Positions 43,840 to 52,141 of a stretch of DNA of 64,000 nucleotides are shown one piece after another. This DNA comes from JAFAMB01 sp963775805 (GTDB lineage Bacteria > Verrucomicrobiota > Verrucomicrobiia > Chthoniobacterales > JAFAMB01). The stretch covers positions 2,604,001 through 2,668,000 of the forward strand of contig CAVZKG010000001.1 in the NCBI GenBank assembly GCA_963775805.1. Direction: 5' to 3'. Every line of letters starts with the position of its first letter. The stretch's first letter is position 1. The position numbers were made by a program, and so were the translations under genes. The notes under the pieces were generated by a model. It saw only the letters and a program-made list of their open reading frames with translations, searched no databases and was not told the origin of the DNA.

Positions 43840-46311
43840 ATGAGCTCACAGCAGGAACAGAACCCTCCGGATCTTGCCTGGACCAAAACACCGCAAAACA
43901 ACGGCGAACCGGTACCTGAATCGGAACAAGACCGCTCCACTGGATTGCATTCAGACTCTGGAACCAGCATCCAAGAGCCTTCAGAGACGCTTGCGATCTT
44001 ACCCATCCGCGGCATCGTTTTATTCCCAGGGATGGTCGTCCCTCTCACGATCGGTCGGACTTCCGCGATCAAGCTCGTCGATTCTGAACTCCCCGAGAAT
44101 AAGCAGGTCGGACTCGTGACTCAGCGCGATGAGCAGACAGAGAAACCGGAGCCATCGGACCTTTATCAAATCGGCGTTTCCGCAAAGGTTGTGAAACTGA
44201 TCCGGCAGCCGGATGGAGCCGTGATTTTGATTGTACAGGTCCTTCGACGAATTGCGCTCGAGTCTTTTGTTCAAACGGAGCCATACCTCCGCGCTGTCGT
44301 CCGGCCGATCAAGACCGTCTCTCCACCGGAAAACGATTCCGGATTACAGGCTTCGTTTAATAACCTTCGTCGCGGTGCAATGGCACTTTTCGACCTTTCG
44401 CCGGATGTACCGGATCAGGCACGGGCCGCACTGGCCAGCGTGGAGGATCCTGAGCAAATGACAGATCTTCTCGCGGGCAATCTCGGGATCGAGGTTGCCG
44501 CAAAACAGCGGATCCTCGAAGAAAGTGATCTGCTCGCCCGGATGCGCTTGGCGCAGGAAGCGCTCCAGCGCCAGCTCGAGATCGCCGAACTTCAGCAGAA
44601 ACTCCGAAAAGATGTGGAGGGCCAATTCTCCGACACGCAGCGGAGAGCTTATCTTCGTGAACAACTCCGCGCGATCCAACGCGAGTTGGGAGAAGACGAG
44701 GCTGACGGCGAGGAACAGGCAGATCAATTGAGGAAAAAGCTGCAGGAAGCGGGAGCAAACGAAGCCGTTCTCGCCGCCGCGGATAAAGAACTGAAACGGC
44801 TAAGCCATATACAGCCCGCCAGCCCCGAATATTCCGTCATTGTTTCTTACGTGGAAATGCTGGCCGATCTTCCTTGGACGAAATCGACCGACGATAATAC
44901 CGATCTTCAACGGGCGCAGGAAATATTGGATCGAGACCACTATGGCCTCGAAAAAGTGAAGCGCCGAATCGTCGAGTTCCTCGCCGTGCGAAAATTGAAT
45001 CCGGGCGGTCGCAGCCCAATTCTCTGTTTCCTTGGCCCTCCTGGTGTTGGAAAAACAAGTCTCGGCCAATCGATCGCGGATGCTCTCGGAAGAAAATTTT
45101 CCCGGATTTCACTCGGTGGCATTCGGGACGAAGCCGAAATCCGAGGACATCGCAGAACATACATTGGCGCAATGCCGGGACGGATCATCCAGGAGATACG
45201 ACGGCTCGGCGTACGAAATCCAGTCCTGATGCTGGACGAAGTCGATAAGGTTGGATCCGATATTCGCGGTGACCCGGCAAGCGGCCTACTCGAAGTCCTC
45301 GATCCGCGTCAGAACAACACGTTTGTCGATCGCTATCTGGATGTTCCTTTCGATCTCAGCCAGGTGATCTTTATAGGCACGGCGAATTACGTCGAAGGAA
45401 TTCCCGCACCGCTACGTGATCGTTTGGAAATGATCGGTGTACCCGGGTACACCGAGACCGAAAAGCTTAAAATCGCCCAGCGCTATCTTGTGCCGAGACA
45501 GATCGAAGAGCACGGATTGAAGCCTGAGCAATTGCGCTTCGAAGAAGAGGCGGTAAAGGCCATTATCCAAGAATACACTTACGAAGCCGGTGTTCGTGAC
45601 TTGGAACGGAAAATTGCGGCGATCTGCCGAAGTGTCGCAGCCGAGATCGCGCGCGGGGTGCGTGCTGATGTGGCCCTTACTGCGAATCTGGTGCGTGGAA
45701 TTTTGGGGAATACCTCCAGAAGCGAGCACGAACAGCGTTTGCCTCAAAGTCTCGTCGGTGTCGTGACCGGCCTGGCCTATACTCCAACGGGCGGCGATAT
45801 CCTTTTTATCGAGGCAACAAAATACCGCGGAAAAGGTGGACTCCTGTTAACCGGTCAAATCGGAGACGTCATGCGGGAATCGATGCAAGCGGCATATAGC
45901 CTCGTTCGTGCGCGCGCAAAAGACCTCGGGATCGACCCGGAAATGTTCGCCGAGAACGATGTGCATATCCACGTCCCAAGCGGAGCAATCCAGAAAGATG
46001 GCCCGAGCGCCGGCGTTGCCATGGCAACAGCCCTTGCCAGCCTTTTTGGTAATTACCCGGTACGGAATGACATCGCGATGACAGGCGAAATCACGTTGCG
46101 CGGAGTCGTGCTACCGATTGGCGGCCTCAAGGAGAAAAGCATGGCGGCACTCCGAGCCGGGATCAGCGAGATCCTGATCCCTAAAGGGAACGTAAAGGAT
46201 CTCGACGATATTCCAGTTGAAGCGAAGGAAAAACTTCGAATTCGACCGGTCGAAAAGATTGATGATGTGCTTGCCGCCGCATTAATAAAATCGGCGCCAA
46301 TCGCGCCGTAG
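43840..46311 (+). CDS. lon: ATP-dependent Lon protease
   Basis: 823 residues. After a roughly 45-residue hydrophilic extension the N-terminal substrate-binding domain begins at LAILPIRGIVLFPGMVVPLTIGR. The AAA+ module has Walker A GPPGVGKTSLGQS and Walker B NPVLMLDEVDK. The S16 protease domain ends the protein with the catalytic serine in KDGPSAGVAMATA and lysine in LPIGGLKEKSMAALRAG. It degrades misfolded and regulatory proteins in the cytoplasm; E. coli Lon is also directed by polyphosphate. It follows the Hsp20 gene and precedes a nucleoside hydrolase gene by 26 bp. Confidence 0.96.
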   Translation: MSSQQEQNPPDLAWTKTPQNNGEPVPESEQDRSTGLHSDSGTSIQEPSETLAILPIRGIVLFPGMVVPLTIGRTSAIKLVDSELPENKQVGLVTQRDEQTEKPEPSDLYQIGVSAKVVKLIRQPDGAVILIVQVLRRIALESFVQTEPYLRAVVRPIKTVSPPENDSGLQASFNNLRRGAMALFDLSPDVPDQARAALASVEDPEQMTDLLAGNLGIEVAAKQRILEESDLLARMRLAQEALQRQLEIAELQQKLRKDVEGQFSDTQRRAYLREQLRAIQRELGEDEADGEEQADQLRKKLQEAGANEAVLAAADKELKRLSHIQPASPEYSVIVSYVEMLADLPWTKSTDDNTDLQRAQEILDRDHYGLEKVKRRIVEFLAVRKLNPGGRSPILCFLGPPGVGKTSLGQSIADALGRKFSRISLGGIRDEAEIRGHRRTYIGAMPGRIIQEIRRLGVRNPVLMLDEVDKVGSDIRGDPASGLLEVLDPRQNNTFVDRYLDVPFDLSQVIFIGTANYVEGIPAPLRDRLEMIGVPGYTETEKLKIAQRYLVPRQIEEHGLKPEQLRFEEEAVKAIIQEYTYEAGVRDLERKIAAICRSVAAEIARGVRADVALTANLVRGILGNTSRSEHEQRLPQSLVGVVTGLAYTPTGGDILFIEATKYRGKGGLLLTGQIGDVMRESMQAAYSLVRARAKDLGIDPEMFAENDVHIHVPSGAIQKDGPSAGVAMATALASLFGNYPVRNDIAMTGEITLRGVVLPIGGLKEKSMAALRAGISEILIPKGNVKDLDDIPVEAKEKLRIRPVEKIDDVLAAALIKSAPIAP

Positions 46312-46337
46312 GCGGAACGATTTATCCTATTGAGAAC

Positions 46338-47276
46338 TTGATACCAATCATCATCGACACTGATCCGGGGCAGGATGACGCTATTGCCATCCTGTTCGCA
46401 TTCGGTGCGAGCGATCAGCTACAAGTTCTCGCGCTGACTGCGGTGGCCGGAAACGTGCCGATCGAGTTGTCTTCGAAAAACGCCCGGATCATCCGCGACT
46501 GGGCTGGTCACACTGAAATTCCGGTCTATGCAGGATGTTCCCGGCCCTTGGCTCGGACACTGTTGACTGCGGAAGAAGTCCATGGCGATAACGGTTTACA
46601 GGGAGTCGAACTCCCGGAACCAAGCGCAGATCTGGCCCAAGGAACGGCCGTCAGCTTTCTCATCGCAACGCTCTCCGCCGCAAAGGCCAACAGTGTGACG
46701 ATCTGTTGTCTCGGACCGCTCACGAATGTCGCGTCCGCGCTGATTCAGGCGCCCGGGATTAAAAACTCGATCAAGCAAATCGTGCTGATGGGCGGTGGCC
46801 ATTTTCAGCATGGGAATGTAACGCCTCGGGCCGAGTTCAACGTTCATGTCGATCCCCACGCAGCGGAACTGGTGTTCCAATCCGATATCCCAATCACCGT
46901 GGTCCCGCTCGATGTGACCCATCAGGTACTCACAACCCGCGACCGTATCGATCGTTTTGTTAATCTCGGAAACAAAGCAGGAAAACTGGTCGCCGAGATC
47001 CTGCGATCGTACGAGAGATACGATATAAAGCGCTTCGGACTCGACGGGGCACCTGTCCACGATCCTTGCGTCATTGCATTCCTGCTGGCTCCCGAGTTGT
47101 TCATCGGCAAACAGATCAATGTGACGGTGGAAACCTGTAGCACGCTGACTCTCGGCGAAACCGTTGTCGATTGGTATAACGTCACTGGCCGCAAACCCAA
47201 TGCCAACTGGATTTACCAGGCGAACGTGAACGGGTTCTTTGACTTGCTTACCGACAAGATTGGAAATCTTCCCTAA
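46338..47276 (+). CDS. Inosine/uridine-preferring nucleoside hydrolase family protein
   Basis: 312 residues. The calcium-binding, active-site motif DTDPGQDDA sits at residues 7-15; VHGDNGLQGV, the aromatic GPLTNVASAL and LMGGGHFQHGNVTPRAEFNVHVDPHAAELVF follow, then GAPVHDPCVIAFLL with the catalytic-site His. It splits nucleosides to base and ribose. TTG 46338 is the start because the motif must begin about seven residues in; no ATG or GTG fits. It is the last gene of the CHAD-Hsp20-lon group. It converges on a LysR gene with an 8-bp gap. Confidence 0.9.
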   Translation: MIPIIIDTDPGQDDAIAILFAFGASDQLQVLALTAVAGNVPIELSSKNARIIRDWAGHTEIPVYAGCSRPLARTLLTAEEVHGDNGLQGVELPEPSADLAQGTAVSFLIATLSAAKANSVTICCLGPLTNVASALIQAPGIKNSIKQIVLMGGGHFQHGNVTPRAEFNVHVDPHAAELVFQSDIPITVVPLDVTHQVLTTRDRIDRFVNLGNKAGKLVAEILRSYERYDIKRFGLDGAPVHDPCVIAFLLAPELFIGKQINVTVETCSTLTLGETVVDWYNVTGRKPNANWIYQANVNGFFDLLTDKIGNLP

Positions 47277-47284
47277 TCACACCG

Positions 47285-48178
47285 TTATTGGGCGGCCCGC
47301 TCAAACGTCGCAATAAACTGTCTGACCGGATCCGGCAGCAAGGGATCTTTGCGCCAAACTGCGAACACCACCACCTCCGGCGTGGGTTCAGCCAGTGGGA
47401 TCAGTTTTAATCGCGTACCAACCATTGCCGCCAGAGAACCGGGAACGAGCGAAAAACCTACCCCGGATTCAACCGCCGCAATGATACTCGTGACGCCGTC
47501 GTGTTCTTCCGCAATGTTCGGCTTCCGACCCGTGCTCGCCATGAACATTCCCTCCACCCAGCCGTGATATTCCGGATACTCTTCCCGCCGATAAGCAATC
47601 AGCGATTCTCCGACGATTTGCCCGAAAGTGATTGTCTTCATTCTTGCCAACGAATGTCGGGGCGCGATGGCAACGCACATTGGATAGCGAGCGATTTCCT
47701 GAAATTCAAAGCCGCGCGCCGTCCGGCGGTCCGGCCGCACCATCAGAGCGATTTGCAACTTCTGTTCGCGCAGCTGCACGAGCATTTCACCAGTGGATAA
47801 GTCGTGCAGTTTTATCTGCACTTTCCGAAATTTACTCTGAAATTTGCGCAGCACTTGCGGCAAAATCTGGACGGTCAATGAGGGGGAGTACCCTACATTA
47901 ATTTCTGCCTCACTTCCGTTGATGGAAGCGCGAGTCGTTCTAACGGCTTCGTCGACCCGTTCGAGAATGTCGCGCGCCTCTTCCAAAAAGATTTTTCCTG
48001 CTTTCGTCAGGCGCAATGATTTGGCGCTCCTTTCAAACAATTGAATCGCGATCTCATCCTCGAGGTCACGGATCTGCCGGCTCAAACCTGGCTGCGAGAC
48101 ATGCAACTTCAACGCCGCGCGCGACACGTTCTCCGTTTCGGCCACTGCCACAAAATAACGAAGGTGTCGAAGCTCCAT
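47285..48178 (-). CDS. LysR-family transcriptional regulator (next to DoxX)
   Basis: 297 residues. Winged helix-turn-helix at 1-60: MELRHLRYFVAVAETENVSRAALKLHVSQPGLSRQIRDLE. A periplasmic-binding-protein-like effector domain follows (about 92-297, INVGYSPSLTVQILP...). ATG 48178 gives the standard N-terminus; an upstream in-frame start at 48232 is not conserved. It is divergent from the DoxX gene, the usual layout for a LysR regulator and its target, with 91 bp between them. CatM/BenM-type length. Inducer unknown. Confidence 0.9.
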   Translation of the reverse strand: MELRHLRYFVAVAETENVSRAALKLHVSQPGLSRQIRDLEDEIAIQLFERSAKSLRLTKAGKIFLEEARDILERVDEAVRTTRASINGSEAEINVGYSPSLTVQILPQVLRKFQSKFRKVQIKLHDLSTGEMLVQLREQKLQIALMVRPDRRTARGFEFQEIARYPMCVAIAPRHSLARMKTITFGQIVGESLIAYRREEYPEYHGWVEGMFMASTGRKPNIAEEHDGVTSIIAAVESGVGFSLVPGSLAAMVGTRLKLIPLAEPTPEVVVFAVWRKDPLLPDPVRQFIATFERAAQ

Positions 48179-48205
48179 CCACCGCCGAGTATGCCTTCTG
48201 GTTAT

Positions 48206-48237
48206 GCTAAGGCAAGAAACTTGATCATTCACTTAGC
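48206..48237. promoter_or_regulatory. Inverted repeat in the LysR-DoxX intergenic region
   Basis: GCTAAG (48206-48211) and CTTAGC (48232-48237) are perfect inverted repeats spaced by 20 bp. Between and beyond them are TTGATCA (48221) and TGATCAA (48259). This is a plausible regulator-binding region for the divergent LysR and DoxX genes. Short and degenerate, so moderate confidence. Confidence 0.4.
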
Positions 48238-48269
48238 CCTGTTGGTAGGGCAATGTCCTGATCAAAAGT

Positions 48270-48734
48270 ATGAAAGCACTCCAACGACTCTTCGCGACAG
48301 ATGATAGTTTAATTCCGTCTATCGCGCGACTCGCACTCGGCATCGTGATGTTCCCGCATGGCGCGCAAAAGCTTCTAGGGTGGTTCGGCGGATATGGCTT
48401 CAGCGCTACGATGCAATTCTTCTCGCAGGCGATGCATTTACCCGCTCCAGTTGCCGCGCTGGTGATCGCCACTGAATTTTTCGGCTCAATCGCACTGATT
48501 GTCGGATTCCTGGCCCGGATCGCAGCGCTCGGAATTGCCGTCGAGATGATCGTAGCGATCCTGACCGTTCACGTTGCAAATGGCTTTTTCATGAATTGGT
48601 CCGGCAGCCAGAAGGGAGAAGGGTTCGAATACCATCTTCTCACCATCGGCTTGGCGCTCGTCGTGATCTTAAGCGGGGCTGGCAAGGCGTCGGTCGACCT
48701 GCTTATTGCAAAACAGCAGGGAGCCGAGGCTTAA
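48270..48734 (+). CDS. DoxX family membrane protein
   Basis: 154 residues, four transmembrane helices. IPSIARLALGIVMFPHGAQKLLGWFGGYGFSATMQFF and AALVIATEFFGSIALIVGFLARIAALGIAVEMIVAI are DoxX signatures. Distant relatives include quinol oxidase subunit DoxD and vitamin K epoxide-linked proteins; bacterial DoxX proteins are often tied to redox or thiol stress. Divergently placed with a LysR gene that probably controls it, and downstream ends in a hairpin repeat. Confidence 0.87.
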   Translation: MKALQRLFATDDSLIPSIARLALGIVMFPHGAQKLLGWFGGYGFSATMQFFSQAMHLPAPVAALVIATEFFGSIALIVGFLARIAALGIAVEMIVAILTVHVANGFFMNWSGSQKGEGFEYHLLTIGLALVVILSGAGKASVDLLIAKQQGAEA

Positions 48735-48760
48735 TCTTCTAGCCCCGACAAATGTCGACA

Positions 48761-48804
48761 CTCCGTGCGCATTTCTCACGGAGAGGTGAGAAATGCGGGC
48801 TAGG
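48761..48804. repeat. GTGAGAAATGC hairpin repeat, copy 2
   Basis: GCATTTCTCAC (48769-48779) and GTGAGAAATGC (48786-48796) form a perfect 11-bp stem around GGAGAG, followed by GGGCTAGG. CGACA-AA-TGTCG (48747-48758) is a second small stem just upstream. It lies between the convergent DoxX and rhodanese genes. Best-formed of the three copies. Confidence 0.8.
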
Positions 48805-48845
48805 AGCCGATCTACGCGGCCAATCCTCCATAATCGTATCGAGAT

Positions 48846-49565
48846 TCAAACTCCAAAAGCGCCAAAAGCAGCAGAGCCATATTGAACGGATGACGTAGCC
48901 GATGAATTCGCATGCTCGGAGAACGCTCCACCAGCATAGGCTTGCATACCACCGATCAGATGCTGGACGCTGTCGAATCCGTTGGATTGAAGCCAACTTG
49001 CCGCGAGAGCGCTCTCGTAACCATCGTCACAGAGAACAACCACTGGGCTCGAGGAACAGAGTTCGCCGCTGCGCGTATAGAGTTGTGAAAGAGGGATGTT
49101 CTTGGAACCTGGAATCCTGGTCGCTCTCCATTCGTTCGCTGTTCGGACATCCAGAATGGCAGGTTTACGTCCACGAGAGAGCGTGGATTTCAGGTCGAAA
49201 ACATTGAGTCTCGTTAATTGGTCAGTCTCAGTCAGATCGCTAGCTGCGATAAAGCTGACGGCGTGGGGATAACCCGCCCGTCCCAGTTCCGACGCTGCCC
49301 AATCTGCCTCCTGCGCTTTTCTGGCGACGAAAATGATCTCGCTCTCTTTTGTCACAAATAGTTCAACCGACCGCTCAAATGCGCTGTTCTCAAGACACGC
49401 ATTTAGACTTCCGGGAAAATGCCCCTGAGCAAACTCCGACACGACACGAAGGTCGATCACGGCAGCTCCGGATGCGGACTCCTTTTTAAGCTCTTTTTCA
49501 GAAATTCGCGCAAGTCTTCCCGGCGATCGTCGGAACCGCGTCAGCTGAAATCGATTGAAAAACAT
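48846..49565 (-). CDS. Tandem rhodanese-domain protein with one degenerate domain
   Basis: 239 residues with two rhodanese folds. Domain 1 (about 18-115) has VIDLRVVSEFAQGHFPGSLNA but its active loop reads FVARKAQEAD without cysteine, so it is probably inactive. Domain 2 (about 122-225) has AILDVRTANEWRATRIPGSKNIPL and the active-site loop VLCDDGYESA with cysteine. The family moves sulfane sulfur between thiosulfate or persulfides and acceptors. ATG 49565 follows GGAGG at ideal spacing. It is monocistronic and converges on DoxX with a hairpin repeat between. Confidence 0.82.
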   Translation of the reverse strand: MFFNRFQLTRFRRSPGRLARISEKELKKESASGAAVIDLRVVSEFAQGHFPGSLNACLENSAFERSVELFVTKESEIIFVARKAQEADWAASELGRAGYPHAVSFIAASDLTETDQLTRLNVFDLKSTLSRGRKPAILDVRTANEWRATRIPGSKNIPLSQLYTRSGELCSSSPVVVLCDDGYESALAASWLQSNGFDSVQHLIGGMQAYAGGAFSEHANSSATSSVQYGSAAFGAFGV

Positions 49566-49707
49566 TGTGGGTGCCTCCTAAGTTTCAGATCAGCTGTAGC
49601 ACGGTTCCAACGATACAGCCACGTTCTGCTAGTTACACTTTCGGGTGATATTCCGTCATAATCATCTCCCAGAGCCGTTCTCCTTCGGGCTTTTTTAGCA
49701 GTCCCCT

Positions 49708-49743
49708 ACGCCCCATCGGCCTCATCGGCCCCATACGCCTCAT
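49708..49743. repeat. Four-unit 9-bp tandem repeat
   Basis: Four consecutive 9-bp units: ACGCCCCAT, CGGCCTCAT, CGGCCCCAT, ACGCCTCAT. The whole fits the 210-bp gap (49566-49776) between the rhodanese and methyltransferase genes. The period is not a multiple of an open frame of interest and no ORF uses it. Too short and degenerate for CRISPR. Confidence 0.75.
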
Positions 49744-49776
49744 AGAGTTTGAGGACTAACTGAACGGAAATACGGC

Positions 49777-50541
49777 CTAGCCCTCCGCACGAACAACCAG
49801 CATCGGCTCCTGAAATGCCGTAACTCGATCGGCGGAATCAAATTCGAGTCCCATCGCTTCGCGCAAATGCACTGGCGCGTTTGAGGCTTGTTGAACCAAC
49901 GCTGCCACCGCCGATTCGCTGCAACCAGCCGTTCGAACCCACCAGTCGAATTCGAGCCGGTAAGGCACAATACGATGTTCCACCCATCGCATTTGGACTT
50001 TCGCAATCTCTTCCCGCCACTGATCCACAGTGCGCTGAAGGAAATGTGACGGATCTCGGGTCCGCTCCCAACGATCGACCCAGTCGCAGAGATCGCGCGC
50101 AGGCGTGATCTGATCCGACATTACAAATCGGCCCACAGGTGCCAGCACACGGCGAACCTCCTGCAGAAACAGTCCAACATCGCGGAAATGGTGCGGCGCG
50201 TGACGTGACGTAACCAGCGTGAAAAGCCCGTCTGCGAACGGTAATCGCTCCGCTGAAGCTTCAATGAATTCAGAATTTGTGACTTGCTGATCAGCGGCCA
50301 GACGGCGCGCCTGTTCGAGCATTTTTGGCGCTATATCGACACCGACCGCTTTTCGGACATGCTGCGCCACAGCGATCGCCGTATGTCCTGTCCCGGTGGC
50401 TATATCAAGCGCCTGATCGTTCACATTCGGATCAGCCAGCTCGAGGAGAACCGGGAGACTCGGACCGTACCGGTGCACATGGCTTGTCGCGTACTTCTCT
50501 GCGTTGCGATCGAATTGATCTTTGCTGGATGCTGTCGTCAT
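49777..50541 (-). CDS. Class I SAM-dependent methyltransferase (UbiE/MenG-like)
   Basis: 254 residues. Motif I is ALDIATGTGHTAIAVA, the ribose-binding acidic residue is in KAVGVDIAPKMLEQAR, and SAERLPFADGLFTLVTSRHAPHHFRD is motif II/III of the UbiE type. DRFDRNAEKYATSHVH-like N-terminus (FDRNAEKYA) matches UbiE/COQ5-like proteins. ATG 50541 (with GGGG upstream) is preferred over the longer in-frame start at 50625. It is divergent from a LysR gene with a 95-bp AT-rich gap, so it is the probable target. Substrate unknown; not necessarily a quinone. Confidence 0.8.
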   Translation of the reverse strand: MTTASSKDQFDRNAEKYATSHVHRYGPSLPVLLELADPNVNDQALDIATGTGHTAIAVAQHVRKAVGVDIAPKMLEQARRLAADQQVTNSEFIEASAERLPFADGLFTLVTSRHAPHHFRDVGLFLQEVRRVLAPVGRFVMSDQITPARDLCDWVDRWERTRDPSHFLQRTVDQWREEIAKVQMRWVEHRIVPYRLEFDWWVRTAGCSESAVAALVQQASNAPVHLREAMGLEFDSADRVTAFQEPMLVVRAEG

Positions 50542-50636
50542 CGGGATAACCCCCTCATCGATTATTGCGAAAAAATCTCCGCCACACCGCCAATAATTAA
50601 AATGAATATTACTAATAAATAACATTATTGTGCCTT
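50542..50636. promoter_or_regulatory. AT-rich divergent operator region, methyltransferase/LysR
   Basis: The 95-bp gap contains CAATAAT (50591-50597) and ATTATTG (50624-50630) as a perfect inverted repeat, with ATATTACTAATAAATA between them. The central stretch is about 85% A+T in otherwise GC-balanced DNA. This is what a LysR autoregulatory/activation site with T-N11-A half sites would look like, but exact boxes need binding data. Confidence 0.5.
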
Positions 50637-51551
50637 ATGACAGAGCTTGAATTGTACCGGAATTTTGTCGCGATCGTTCGTGCAGGGTCGGTCTCTGGCG
50701 CCGGTCGCGCCCGTAGCCTGACGCAACCGGCCGTTAGTCAGCAACTCGCTGCTCTCGAAGAGATCGTCGGACTTCGGCTTTTTCGTCGAACTCGCAAAGG
50801 GATGCTTCCAACGGCGCGCGGTAAAGCGCTCTACTCGCAGTTATCGGAGCCGATCGATTGGTTGGAGAGAGTCACGCGCAGTCTGCGAGGCCAGCGGATT
50901 TTGTCTGGCACCGCCCCTGTCCGGATCGGGGCGTCACCTGACTATTTCCATGCCGTCGTACTGAAGCGGCTGAAAGACGCTAATCTTCAATTCATAGTCA
51001 CATTCGGGGAAGGAAAAGATTTGCTTCTGCAACTCGAGGCAGGTGTCTTTGACGCTGTCATTTCGACACAAATGCCGGCGTCACGGACGCTTCAGCATTG
51101 GATCACCGGCGAGCACCAATTTGTGTTGGCGGGTTCTGTTGATTTGCGAAGACCAAAGAAGATCAAGACGCTCTCCGATCTAGGGGTGTGGCTGGCCACC
51201 CTCCCGTGGGTCAGTTATAGTTTGGATTTGCCGATCACTCGACGGTTCTGGCAACAGAGTCTCGGACGCAGATTCGATGCGAAGCTTGCCTTCGTCATTC
51301 CTGATCTCCGTACCGTTGTCCGATCAGTCGAACTTGGGTTCGGAGTCAGTATCCTTCCCGACTATCTCTTTGAAAATGCGCACGAAGAAAGAAGAGTGCA
51401 CGAGCTCTGGCGCATTCGATCCTTGATTCCGAGCGAACGTTGCTGCGTTGCGGTCCGTGACGCGGACTCTGACCGCCCTGACATCCGCCGCCTCATCGAA
51501 AGACTTGCCGCTCAGAACTTGAGACCAGCGATCGAACCTGTGAATCAATGA
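50637..51551 (+). CDS. LysR-family transcriptional regulator (next to methyltransferase)
   Basis: 304 residues. The helix-turn-helix is AGRARSLTQPAVSQQLAALEEIVGLRLFRRTRKGMLPTARG. The effector domain begins near residue 90 (VRIGASPDYFHAVVL). ATG 50637 is used; the TTG three codons earlier would also work. It is divergent from the methyltransferase gene. The effector domain ends DADSDRPDIRRLIERLA. An ArgP-like arrangement is possible but not supported further. Inducer unknown. Confidence 0.88.
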   Translation: MTELELYRNFVAIVRAGSVSGAGRARSLTQPAVSQQLAALEEIVGLRLFRRTRKGMLPTARGKALYSQLSEPIDWLERVTRSLRGQRILSGTAPVRIGASPDYFHAVVLKRLKDANLQFIVTFGEGKDLLLQLEAGVFDAVISTQMPASRTLQHWITGEHQFVLAGSVDLRRPKKIKTLSDLGVWLATLPWVSYSLDLPITRRFWQQSLGRRFDAKLAFVIPDLRTVVRSVELGFGVSILPDYLFENAHEERRVHELWRIRSLIPSERCCVAVRDADSDRPDIRRLIERLAAQNLRPAIEPVNQ

Positions 51552-51596
51552 TTGCTTCAACCAAAGGCTGTCGCAGGCGAGCTAATAAGGCTCTTG

Positions 51597-51630
51597 CCCC
51601 ACTGACAACTGACAACCGACACCGACTGCT
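51597..51630. repeat. ACTGACAACTGACAACC intergenic repeat
   Basis: Located just beyond the LysR stop (51551) and before the convergent phosphoesterase end (51634). CCACTGACAACTGACAACCG is a short direct repeat (ACTGACA twice). It is the reverse complement of the CAGTTGTCGGTTG-type sequence at 13454-13490, so the two belong to one repeat family. Confidence 0.5.
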
Positions 51631-51633
51631 TCC

Positions 51634-52131
51634 TCAGCTCGGAACGCCCTGTTCCACCTCGACGAGTTCGACAGTGAACTCATCGCCGCTACAATCCACT
51701 TTCGCATACGAAATCGGCAAGTTAAACCGTCTCGGTCCAATGCTTCCAGGATTGACGTAAAGGACACCTTTACATCGGCCGATTTCCGGCCGGTGTGAAT
51801 GCCCGGAAATGACCATTGAAATTCCTGCCGCTGCGGCGTCGAGATCGAGCAGACTCAGGTCATGTAAAACATAAATAAGATGATCGTTCACCGAAATCAG
51901 TTCTGTCGCAGGCAACGAGGTCAACAGGCAGTCTGTATTTCCTCGCACCGGAACAACGGGCGCGATTGACTCGAGACGCTCCAAAATGGAGCGAGGGCCA
52001 ATATCCCCCGCGTGCACAATCAGGTCGAACGACTTCATCGCTTCCAAAACCGGCTCTCGCAGGAGCCCATGCGAATCTGAAATGAGAGCAAACCTTTTGA
52101 TCGAATTAAATTGCCTGGACGGATATGACAT
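51634..52131 (-). CDS. YfcE/MJ0936-type metallophosphoesterase
   Basis: 165 residues. RFALISDSHG (D-x-H), DLIVHAGDIG, VRGNTDC, LHDLS and ISGHSHRPEI are the five phosphoesterase motifs of the small YfcE group. VRGNTD carries Thr where many relatives have His (GNHD), which is the norm for YfcE members (GNCD/GNTD). ATG 52131 gives MSYPSRQFNSIKRFALISDSHG; the longer in-frame start overlaps the upstream SDR gene. It follows that gene by 10 bp, so the two are co-transcribed. Substrate is unknown. Confidence 0.85.
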   Translation of the reverse strand: MSYPSRQFNSIKRFALISDSHGLLREPVLEAMKSFDLIVHAGDIGPRSILERLESIAPVVPVRGNTDCLLTSLPATELISVNDHLIYVLHDLSLLDLDAAAAGISMVISGHSHRPEIGRCKGVLYVNPGSIGPRRFNLPISYAKVDCSGDEFTVELVEVEQGVPS

Positions 52132-52141
52132 CTGCTTTGCC

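Noticed and set aside
49708..49743. Possible mini CRISPR array
   Set aside because: 9-bp contiguous units with no spacers and no cas genes.
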